Of a DNA stretch of 64,000 nucleotides, positions 57,201 to 64,000 are shown piece after piece. The translations under genes and the position numbers were made by a program. Within the stretch, counting starts at the first letter, position 1. The number at the start of each line of letters is the position of its first letter. This DNA comes from Onchidella celtica (taxonomy: Eukaryota; Mollusca; Gastropoda; Systellommatophora; Onchidiidae). The stretch is taken from positions 56,348,321-56,412,320 of the forward strand of contig OZ007570.1 in assembly GCA_963931925.1 (NCBI GenBank), in the 5' to 3' direction. The notes below the pieces were generated by a model, which saw nothing but the letters and a program-made list of their open reading frames with translations, was not told the DNA's origin and ran no database searches.

Positions 57201-60200
57201 AATATCTGATAACTGCATTATACCACCGTCCTAACACAATTGCCAAAGTCATTATTTCGTGTTTTGAGATGAAATGGCTATCTTAATTAGACAGTCACGC
57301 TGCACTGCTCAACAGCTACATAGTTTTGTTTCGTTGACTTTCGAGTTTTTAAACGAAAACCCACATCCACCTAAACCACCATTTAGACTCTTGTCAGAGG
57401 AACGCTGTCTGATGACAAAGCCAAGCAGAGAAAATACTGAATTGAGTTCACTGTTCAGCTATAGCTTTCTTTGTAAAATACTACGCTCCCCTGACAACAG
57501 CTACAGCTGTAATTCAAAGTAAATGGTTTTCTTTATTTTCAAGAAACACCAAAACATGACTTAGGCAATTGTGCATTGGCCGTCATGATTTAAATCATGG
57601 CCATTTTCTTCTCAGTTGGTACATGTAGTATGTTTACGTATAGATAAGATGATGAATGGAAGCACAGTTTGGGACCAAGATAAACGTGGTCTGATGGATG
57701 GATGGGTGGGTGGGCGGATGGGTGGATGGATGGATGGGTTGGTGGTTAGTGGATGGATGGATGGGTTGGTGGATAGTGGATGGATCGGTGGATGGGTTGG
57801 TGGTTAGTGGAAGGATGGAAGGGTTGGTGGTTAGTGGATGGATGGATGGATGTGTTGGTGGATGGACCGATGGATGGATGGACAAGTGAATGGACAGCAA
57901 AGTCAGAGCGCAAAAAGATTCATGAAACTACGAGTCATCCATCATAATATATTTCTTCAAAAAGCCTTCAATATCTCTTCCAGCATGTGTTTAAACAACA
58001 TTCCTTTTAACTATACACAAAACGAAACTGAAACATTCCTGGGCAAACTGAACTTACATAAGAAAACAACACAAGGAACACTTACTTTTCTTCATCTCAG
58101 CATCCAGTTCCTCTTGCGCCTGAACCTCAGTCTTCCTATCCAGCATTTCTTTGAGATGTTCAGGAATTTGAGACTCCTTCTTCTCTGGCTCAATCTTTTG
58201 TTTTGGTGTCTCGCTGGCGATGAACTCTTTCAGTTTGTCCACTGGGACTTCAATCTTGTCATTCTGTTCTTTGAGTTTCTGAAAACGGGTTAAAGTTTTA
58301 ACAGATGAGTCTATAGCAAAGGTAGAAGCATAATTTCCTTTATAGAACTTTTTGACATAATTCTTGACAGATAAGTGCATAGCAAAAGCACAGACATTAT
58401 TTGTATAACGAAGATTCATTTGCCTGCATAGAAATAAATGATGAATTTGTCAAATAAATTTGAATAAATGCACCATAATGCAGAGTGTAAAATTTCATAG
58501 AAAAAAAACAACAGTTATAATTAACAAATTTTGACAAAATAGTAAATGATGAAGCAAAACATCTAGGTCCGACAGTTGACTATAGACACCCAGTATTACA
58601 ATAGTTTTGTGCTGTGCTTCTTGTAGAAAACAGTTGACTTCAATTTCTTTGACAAAAATTCACAAACTTCTGAGTTTTCTTAGTTATGTGTGATGCAGTC
58701 AAATGAAAGGATTAGTTTTTATTCCATACACAAAGCCAGTAAAACAAACTGTATAGTTGTGAATAAAGATCTGTTTTCTGTGCAATGCGCATGAACCAAG
58801 GACTGTTAATTAACTAAAATGAGGCACTTTGAAGGAGCTGAAAGTTTCAGAGTTATGTCCTGCATGAAAAACATTTTTTGTTTGATAGCTGTATTCAAAT
58901 GTAGCAAAAAAAAATAAAAATAGATGGATGGAGGGAGGGAGGAAGGGAGGGATGGTGGATGGATGGACGGATGGACAGACGAGCGAATGAACGGATGGAT
59001 ACATGGATGGATGGATGGGTGGATGAATGGATGGATGGATAGATAGATGGATGGATGGCTGGATGGATGGGCACGGGGATAGACAGAATGTATGAAATAT
59101 GTTACAGTTTTACCACATTCTGACTTTGCCTCAAGCCTTCTTTCAACCCCATAGATTTTCTGTGCTGTTTTTTTCATAATATTTCATTATCTCTATTTTA
59201 GCCTTCATGACCTAAGAATGAAATAGAGCGAAGTCCTCAAGTTACCGATGATTTGGTGAAAACTTGCAACATAAGAAGTGTGCTGGAGACTCACATTTAC
59301 AGCAGCCAAATCCTTGTGTTCTTTCACAGCATCGTCAGGTTGAACAGATGTTATGTCAAGTGCCTTAACAAACTGCTTTCCATCAGTTGAGTCAGCTGTG
59401 GTTTCTTTTGCGCCTTTCTTGCCAGCTTTACCTCCCTTGCCTGCTGTTTTACCCTTTGTACCTGGACTCTTTTTGCCTGCTGGGGGAGTGGGTTGAAGGG
59501 CAGGTTCCTGGATTCCCAATGCAGCCTCCTGTAAGAGTAAAAATGGTGAATTTTGTGTTGTACAACTGAACTTTATGAAAAGGGACAAAACTGTAGAGAG
59601 TCACCTAAACAGATAAATTGTTCTACTCAGCCGTAACAAATAATTTCAAAACTCAAATGAATCTCTCATTTATTTCAGTCCGGTCATTCTATGAGATCAT
59701 ATTCTGTCTTTCATCTTGCTTCTTCCTAACTGTGCTTTCTCCAAACTCATACTCAAACTCTTCATTTTGCAATTACAACTTCAAATTCCATTTTCAGTCT
59801 CACAGATTTTTGCCATATTTCACAAAACCTCAATTTGTTAGTCTGATGTGTAAATTCAAGGTATATTGAACAGTTTCTCATAGTGAAGAAGATCAGTTTC
59901 TCTTTTCAGAAGTTGGGGAGGAAAGAAATTAACATTTTTCTTCTATTACATTCTTTATCTACCTATTTCTCAAGTTTTTATGGCAAATGTTTTTCCTAAG
60001 GCAGAAAATTTAACTGTTAATTTTGTCATGTACACAAGGAGAATAATTAATTACCATGATTAGATGGATATGTATAAGATTTATTATTGCTGAGTAAATT
60101 ATTCCCCTGGAATGAGACCAGGTCTTGGACTGCGTGCTCATTCTGAAATTCCTGTACAAGCTAGATCAGTGATTCTCAAACTTTCGTTGTCCCTAGCCCC

Positions 60201-63200
60201 ACTTCAATTTTCCAACAAAAAAAAATGTGCACCCCACCATGATCGGACAAAGATAGTAAATAGTACATACAAAAAGATTAAACAAGTATTTATACATTCA
60301 GTATGTATATATTCAAACACAATTTGAATTAAAACTTTATTTCAAATTTTATTCACTTATCTGAGCCAAACCAGAAAACCACCAATATGACATAAACAAA
60401 AGACAATTTATCTATACGGTTAAGTTAAAACATACTATGAAATTAAGATTTCTATGAAAAATCCCTACATCCCATTCTGAAGTCCCATGCCCCACCAAAA
60501 TGCCATGCCCTATCTTGAGAAACACTGAGCTAGAGAAACTGATTGAAATTATCTACTTTAGCTTCATACGATATTAAAGTGTTAAATTTTCTCTTTTCAC
60601 TGCCGCCTTTCTGAGCACTGACTAGGCATACACTTCAACAAAGCTATCAACCCTTACTATGAATTAATTTACCTTGTGCTCTGTCTTCCTCAAGCTTCTG
60701 CTTACCAAATACTACATTTTTAAGATTGACGGACTTGCTGCACTCCAAAAATCCAAGTCTGGAACTCCCAGCTAAGTACTTGTATTTGTATAACATTCTG
60801 TAATTTTTTATTTGTTCAATTCTATTCGTTCAATTTTTTATCGTTACATTTTTCTTTTCTGATGAAGATAAATTGATCGAAAGCTTGATTTGTCTTTCCA
60901 TTTCCTTTGCGTTTTATTGTATCGCTTCTGTGTTATTTCTTATGCAAGGCTTTGCTACATACAACTTTTTCTATTTACCACATTTTGACTTCGCTTCAAG
61001 CCTTGCTGTGACTCCACAGATTTTCTGTGATTTTTATGATACATTTTTAAGAATGTTTCACAATGCTCTGTTTTATGACCTCATCCTCACCTCCTCTTTC
61101 TTTAGCCTTGCTTCCTCTTTTTTTCTTGCAGCTTCCTCTGCCTTTTGTCTGATTCTTTCCTCCGCTGCTTTCCTCTTATCATCTTCTTCCTGTATCTTCC
61201 TCTCTTCCTCTTCTCTCTTCTTAGCTTCCTGTCTTTCCTTTTCTTCCTTTTCTTCTTTCAATTTCGCTGCCTTCTTGGCCCTTTCTTCTTTCTCTCGTAT
61301 GACCCTCTCTGACAACTTTGGAGGTCCATCCTCTGGAGGATTCTCTCCATTTTCATCTTCATCTTTTTCGTCCTCAACAGCGTCATGTCTTTCATCATCC
61401 TCTGGTCTTTTTCTTCTCTTTGGGGTAGCAGGCTCTTCCTCAACCGTCTCTTCAATTTTCACTTCCAGCGAATCTGTAGATTTTGCTAGTTCTTGCAACT
61501 TGGTGACTGCAGCATCGGGAGTTTGCTTGGCTTGTGTGGCTGGCTGTGCTTTGACTTCAGATTCTGGACTAGGCATCACAATTTTCTCAGGGGTTTCAGC
61601 TCTGAGAAGTTTAGCAGCACCATTTGCATCTGTGTAAATTTTGAAAACAAAAGTCATTACTTGAGATTTTGTTATTACTTCCATACTTTCAATGAACTAC
61701 TCTCATACAAAACAATTAAAAGGAGAAATTTCCAGTCTTTCACCATCAGGGTTCAAAGTGAAAAATTTTGACAACCACTGAACTCTGTGTGAATCATGTG
61801 GCTCATGACTCTAGGCTTACATACACACATGATAAAAGTAAGTTTGTGTAGCATTGCAGCGACAAAAAGTGTCAAAGACACAGTGAAATCCAAATAATTC
61901 CATAAATCTATGGAAGTTCTTAAGCTATGCACTTGAGCTATTATGTGAAAATGTGATAAAATGCCAGCCATAAAATTAAAAACTTTTAAGTGACAATAAT
62001 GAAATGTCACAGGGAATAAAATATCAACCAAAACCTTATGCTGAGGTTATACGAATATATGTACGCACATTTAATTTTCTCAAATCCCTTTAAAACCCTT
62101 CACTGAGCTGCAACCTACATGGCCTATGATAGGAAGAGTGGGCTGGCGGGGAAAACATGAAGAAACAAAGGCGTTAAGTTTGGTTCTTCAATAGACAAGA
62201 CGCAAACGAGCAAGAAATATTAGCTTTACCTTCTGTTTCAATCTTTGCAGCGTCTGGCTTGTTTTTTTGTAATGATACCAATGTATCTGGGTCTGGTGTT
62301 GGTTTATCTATAGAACTGCTTGATGCTGCACCAAGGGCTGATGAGGCTCTCATCTTCTCTCCATCTGATATCATTTCAGTGACCTAAATAGGTACAAATT
62401 TGAATAGCAAGATAGTTATTCATTCAGTATGGCACATCAATTGACAACTTATTATCAAATATATAATTTGTCATAACTGACATTACAAAAATATTATTCA
62501 ATTTTTATAATGCTTTTCACCTGGCAAAAAAGACATTACGTTTATTGTAAGGCATTGTTAATTAAATTTTATTTATTTCATAAAATCTTCACTCATGCTC
62601 TCAAAAACATGCACAGCAAACTTCTCTTATGATTTCTTCAGCCCGACCAACATCATCAGTAGCACCTGCTAATTTTAATCATAAGTGTGTTATAATTCAG
62701 GAAGTACAATTATCCACATTCTCCATCCCACCAAGTAAACCGAGCATATCTTACTATAATTGAGCTAGAGGGTGAACCTGTAAGCAATTAAAACTTCACG
62801 ACTATGCCATAAAAAATTATGAAACTTGCTGTACTGCATCAATTTTTTGATGAAGAGTTATGTGGACATATTCATTTCAAACAAAAATCACTCTATTATT
62901 TATATTAGAATTTCTTGAGCCCCAAAAACAGAGACACATTTTCATCGAGTAGAATCCAAAAGCATGATCGGAAATTCCGTCCTTGACATCTCTTTACACA
63001 TTGGTGGTCGAAAATCAACGCTGTCACATCTGTGTATTTCTCCGTAAGTTCTATTAGTCATTGCATCGAATCCAAATGCTGCTTTTAATATAGCCTAGAT
63101 CTAGATGTACTGTTGGGCTTCCTACAAAAAATCTGCAAGATTTATCTTGCGCGGTCGGCTAGTTATATCAAAGGTAATGCAGATCAGATGTTCTTATGCT

Positions 63201-63743
63201 TTTTGTGCTACATGACTTTGGTTGAAAGCATATTTTTTCCCCACAGTATCATATTAAATTGACCAACGAATGAAATACCTGCTCAATGGTCTGTTCTGAA
63301 TGACCTGCAAATCCAGTTGGTGTTTCAACCCTTGACGGGATTCCAGGTGTTGCTGAGCCAGCTCTGGATGGAAGTTGATCTGAACAAGTCATAGATAGTT
63401 AAGCTGGATTATCTCTATAAATTAAACAAGATTAAAAATGGAACAACGCAGGTCAGTACTTCAAAACTAGGTTGGTACTTGAAAACTCGCTCAGACATAA
63501 AAGAGGTGTATGAACGTAAAAAAAACAAAAATGACAAATGAATAAAGTAAAATTAATTTTCAAATGAACAAATTTTCTTAACAAAAATAAAGGATCTATC
63601 ATAAAGATAGCAAAATGAGGAATATACATAGCCTGGCTAGGAATCATTCGTTATTTCAGTATTCCCACCTGCCATAGCTGATACTGGTCGACTTCCATCC
63701 TGCACTCCTGCATGGGAGGCTGATCTAGAACCAGGAACTGAAT
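42274..63743 (-). CDS. Long Lys/Glu-rich coiled-coil protein, KIAA2012-like; 3' part of gene, 16 exons, at least 880 aa
   Basis: Exons from the 5' side: 63669-63743, 63279-63379, 62230-62383, 61091-61629, 59295-59528, 58086-58278, 57076-57179, 52608-52823, 50876-50971, 49573-49742, 48479-48629, 47635-47703, 46074-46186, 44365-44467, 43100-43293, 42274-42406. All have AG/GT borders and compatible phases; the first visible exon needs one base from an upstream exon outside the window. The N-terminal visible part is Ser/Pro/Gly-rich. Exon 61091-61629 has a basic patch (PKRRKRP), an acidic stretch and the start of a long charged helix. Exons 59295-59528 and 52608-52823 carry Lys/Gly-rich linkers. 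The next exons form near-continuous coiled coil. The end ([19 protein letters not shown], then a Pro/Lys tail) is globular-like and recalls the C-terminus of KIAA2012/DUF4670 proteins from memory. No enzymatic motif is seen. Function is unknown; other coiled-coil families remain possible. Confidence 0.75.
43430..44085. mobile_element. hAT-superfamily non-autonomous element, 656 bp
   Basis: The ends are CAGGAATGGGGAAAC and, inverted, CAGACGTGGGTAATC, with an 8-bp target duplication TTCTAGAT/TTCTAAAT (43422-43429, 44086-44093). The subterminal text (GGCCTATGGGCTGTA and the like) is typical of hAT/Charlie relics. One mismatch in the duplication implies moderate age. Confidence 0.8.
44515..44575 (-). 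repeat. Perfect 61-bp copy of terminal-exon acceptor region
   Basis: It is identical to 42367-42427 over 61 bp. It contains the last 21 bp of the final intron, its AG acceptor, and the first 40 bp of the last exon (encoding [13 protein letters not shown]). It lies upstream of exon 44365-44467 in the same orientation. Confidence 0.9.
44585..45045 (+). mobile_element. Possible decayed LINE C-terminal fragment
   Basis: The sequence at about 44600 reads RMLQNRAA in one frame, and the frame 44781-45044 ends [18 protein letters not shown]. Both recall the C-terminal tails of CR1/L2-like LINE polymerases. Nothing between them is clearly conserved, so this is a tentative reading of an old fragment in an intron. 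Confidence 0.3.
45137..45370 (-). repeat. tRNA-derived SINE (family B relative)
   Basis: The minus-strand head has A box TGGCAAAATGGATAAG and B box GGTTCAAACCC. The body has GAGTCATGAACTTGGTGTGG and GTTAAAGGCCGAAAC, the same core as the split SINE at 21239-22648 but with a different tRNA head and tail. Confidence 0.65.
45480..45930 (+). repeat. Dispersed repeat carrying an inserted MITE
   Basis: The left part (CAAGTCTGTCTCACTAGCAC) and right part (GAAAGAGAGACTTTGTGCAC) match the uninterrupted copy at 33140-33330. The MITE at 45676-45877 lies between them. Confidence 0.45.
45676..45877. mobile_element. CAGCCAGC MITE, copy 3, inserted in another repeat
   Basis: It shares the ATGTAGATTTG...GATAGGATTGCCAT and TATGTGCAAACTTGACGT blocks with copy 1. 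It ends GGTTGCCGGCTGGGCTG. The surrounding repeat (45480-45675 plus 45878-45930) occurs without this insertion at 33140-33330. Confidence 0.55.
46269..46537 (+). mobile_element. TTAA-type MITE family, copy 1
   Basis: The left end is CTCATTTGCAATGG after TTAA; the right end, inverted, is CTCATTCCCTACGG before TTTA. It is the reverse complement of the copy at 49270-49524 along most of its length, sharing for example the block around TTGATTTTCCTTTACTTT. It sits in an intron of the coiled-coil gene. Confidence 0.65.
47283..47531. mobile_element. TTCTTGTTTGTTC MITE, copy in coiled-coil gene intron
   Basis: Inverted ends CCTTGGTTCTTGTTTGTTCT and, inverted, CCTTTGTTCTTGTTTGTTCC bound about 245 bp. 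No coding potential. It lies about 100 bp before exon 47635-47703. Confidence 0.55.
49270..49524 (-). mobile_element. TTAA-type MITE family, copy 2
   Basis: TTAA at 49266-49269 and 49525-49528 flank this 255-bp copy, which lies in the opposite orientation to 46269-46537. The two copies 3 kb apart form a large inverted repeat within one gene and could pair in the transcript. The right end is about 45 bp from exon 49573-49742. Confidence 0.7.
51400..51484 (+). repeat. GAAT and AATA microsatellites
   Basis: GAAT repeats at about 51400-51420 are followed by AAAT/AATA repeats at 51440-51484 in an intron of the coiled-coil gene. Confidence 0.9.
51590..52580 (-). mobile_element. 5'-truncated RTE-like LINE with C-terminal zinc finger
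   Basis: An open frame runs on the minus strand from about 52580 to the stop at 51646. It begins inside the reverse transcriptase active-site block ([11 protein letters not shown]) and continues with [33 protein letters not shown] and [13 protein letters not shown]. It ends with a zinc-finger-like CNHCHR...HERSC. Everything upstream of the active site is missing, as in an incompletely copied LINE. About 300 codons remain uninterrupted, so insertion is fairly recent. It lies in the intron between exons 52608-52823 and 50876-50971, its truncated end about 28 bp from the splice donor. The 3' boundary near 51590 is approximate. Confidence 0.85.
53394..56639 (+). mobile_element. Full-length RTE-clade non-LTR retrotransposon (LINE)
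   Basis: The element is 3246 bp and flanked by a perfect 11-bp target-site duplication, AAGCAGAGACT, at 53383-53393 and 56640-56650. It has a 241-bp 5' UTR, a single long frame, and almost no 3' UTR, ending in a short GAT repeat (about 56625-56639), the kind of 3' tail typical of RTE elements. There is no poly(A). It sits in the intron between exons 57076-57179 and 52608-52823 of the coiled-coil gene, in antisense orientation to it. The perfect duplication and uninterrupted frame point to a young, possibly active copy. Confidence 0.93.
53635..56616 (+). CDS. RTE endonuclease-reverse transcriptase polyprotein, 993 aa
   Basis: The first ATG of the open frame is at 53635; open frame without ATG extends upstream to about 53599. 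The apurinic-type endonuclease comes first: [38 protein letters not shown] and [11 protein letters not shown]. The reverse transcriptase follows: [72 protein letters not shown] and the catalytic FADDLALL. The C-terminal region ([42 protein letters not shown]) is arranged like that of BovB/RTE. All catalytic residues that can be judged by eye are present. It would copy element RNA into DNA at nicked target sites in the nucleus. Many antisense open frames here are shadows of it. Confidence 0.93.
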   Translation: MKDNGQSRKDATGPTAPSSSKSLRIASWNVRSMYEAGKSAQVTMEMRRYRLHILGVSETRWIQSGLKQLNTGEKILYSGREDKKHTEGVAIILSKHAQRSLRGWEPYGRRIILASFTTKNKNINMNIVQIYAPTNEATDEDKDDFYNQLQEIVDTLPRKDVNIIMGDANAKIGQDNTGYEDIMGCNGLGQMNENGERFASFCAFNSYVIGGSVLPHKRIHKATWISPDGVTENQIDHFCITRRFRRSLEDVIVQRGADVGSDHHMLLARLKLRLKKQGTRAGTKRRKFQVSLLDGDKKEEFQLTLRNRFKPLVDLEETVDLETHWAKVKGVFTSTCQDVIGEKKVEHKEWISQKSLDLIRIRRDLKERVNASRTRSSRVGNQEEYRASAKEVKKSIKKDKEEFIGMLAEKAEKAATGGHMRILYQTTKTLAGKYGKPEVPVKDYNRKAIFGKEAQAKRWIEHFNSLLNRPPPSNPPDILPARNDLPISCDPPTKAEINDAIKQLNRGKAAGPDQIPPEALKADAAGAAEGLHSLFSRIWIGGKFPKDWKEGHLVKLPKKGDLSNCSNYRGITLLSIPGKVFNRIILKRIQNATDQKLREEQAGFRSNRSTTDQIATLRIIVEQSLEWNSQLIVNFLDYEKAFDSIDRETLWRILRHYGIPEKMVNLIKSMYEGTSCRVVHDGELTDSFDIKTGVRQGCLLSPFLFILVIDWLMKETTSGGRNGIQWTPWTQLDDLDFADDLALLSHTHDQMQAKTTALNKISESIGLRIHPAKSKVLKIVAPLSEQVTVGDQPLEDVESFCYLGSIIDNKGGTEAEVKARIGKAQAAFTSLSKIWRTKDISLKTKLRIFNSNVKSVLLYGCETWNASQACIKRIQVFINRCLRKLLKIRWTDKVSNEIVWKRTRQNPVREEIGRRRWRWIGHTLRRPGNSITKKVLDWNPQGKRSRGRPRGTWRRARENDVQRSGKTWNNVKRLAHDREGWKVFVGGLYPDPG
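57388..57500. mobile_element. Palindromic CTGTTGTT MITE, copy in coiled-coil gene intron
   Basis: The left end is CTCTTGTCAGAGGAACGCTG; the right end, inverted, is CTGTTGTCAGGGGAGCGTAG. The centre (GTTCACTGTTCAGCTATAGC) is the reverse complement of the other copies. Confidence 0.55.
57688..57895 (+). repeat. GGAT minisatellite
   Basis: GGATGGATGGGT mixed with longer units of the type GGTTGGTGGTTAGTGGATGG, repeated about five times. Open frames here are repeat-derived. Confidence 0.9.
58922..59075 (+). repeat. GGAT microsatellite
   Basis: Imperfect GGAT repeats with GGGA and GGAC variants, intronic. Confidence 0.9.
59095..59200 (+). repeat. Dispersed repeat X, partial copy
   Basis: TACCACATTCTGACTTTGCC and TCAAGCCTTCTTTCAACCCC match the other copies; its 5' part is missing next to a GGAT microsatellite. 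Confidence 0.45.
60167..60527. mobile_element. hAT-superfamily MITE, 361 bp
   Basis: The ends are CAGTGATTCTCAAACT and, inverted, CAGTGTTTCTCAAGAT, with 8-bp flanks AGCTAGAT and AGCTAGAG. It is the same family as 32643-32835, sharing the GATCATGGTGGGGCACA-type block in the opposite orientation. Confidence 0.8.
60910..61050 (+). repeat. Dispersed repeat X, copy next to an exon
   Basis: TTATTTCTTATGCAAGGCTT and CTTGCTGTGACTCCACAG match copy 1. It ends about 40 bp from the splice donor side of exon 61091-61629. Confidence 0.5.
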
Positions 63744-64000
63744 CTGGAGAGAGATGATTACAGACTTAATATTATCACTCCCCATCAAAAGCAGTTATCA
63801 TAAATCATCATATTCTTTGCATTTTTCCAGCTCCTTTAATTAAAACAGTTATTTGCTTCTTATACGTCCCTGACTTTCATTGATTATTCTTAAAACAATT
63901 CCTAGACAAAGGCAATTCATCATCGTGAACAAAACTGCCACAAATACTCTGCAATTTATGATCTCAGTTCAAGCAGTAGTTGTGATCTATTTCATGAAAT

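Noticed and set aside
57616-57900. Frames rich in Gly/Trp/Met/Asp or Pro/His/Ser
   Set aside because: Direct products of the GGAT minisatellite on the two strands.
60873-61637. 254-codon Ser/Leu/Phe-rich plus-strand frame
   Set aside because: It is the complement of the Glu/Lys-rich exon 61091-61629; its composition is the mirror of the coiled coil.

Overview
The window is nuclear DNA of an intron-rich, AT-rich invertebrate. Palindromic AGATCT hexanucleotide arrays, tRNA-derived SINEs, RTE-type LINEs and dense small inverted-repeat transposons suggest a lophotrochozoan, most likely a gastropod mollusc; this is an inference from repeat style, not a proven identification. There are no bacterial-type operons, rRNA genes or functional tRNA genes.

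Layout: 1-10.6 kb is gene-poor and repeat-rich, with SINE heads, a 223-bp inverted repeat, small hairpin repeats, a trinucleotide tract, a 32-bp GC-rich satellite, a LINE tail and AGATCT arrays. 10.67-29.25 kb (+ strand) holds a complete 18-exon calcyphosin-2 (CAPS2) gene whose exons join in phase to 648 codons, with a DM10-like domain followed by degenerate EF-hands. 29.3-42.3 kb is intergenic, with the CAPS2 3' end, hAT, Harbinger-like and other TIR elements. 42.27-63.74 kb (- strand) holds the last 16 exons (880 codons) of a long Lys/Glu-rich coiled-coil protein resembling vertebrate KIAA2012 (DUF4670); its 5' exons lie beyond the window. The two host genes are convergent.

Mobile DNA is the other theme. 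An apparently full-length RTE LINE (53394-56639) has an 11-bp target-site duplication and one intact reading frame with endonuclease and reverse transcriptase motifs, antisense in an intron of the second gene. A second, 5'-truncated LINE with a C-terminal zinc finger lies in the next intron. Four TTAA-flanked elements, three hAT elements with 8-bp duplications, a Tc1/pogo-like element, a G-rich Harbinger-like element with a 73-codon frame, several MITE families and three tRNA-SINE families are visible. Two nested insertions are clear: a solo LTR inside a SINE, and a 1.9-kb TIR element inside a small palindromic MITE.

The most unusual host-gene observation is a 61-bp perfect copy of the splice acceptor and start of the terminal exon of the coiled-coil gene, placed 2.1 kb upstream in another intron, where it opens an in-frame 29-codon extension of the next exon.
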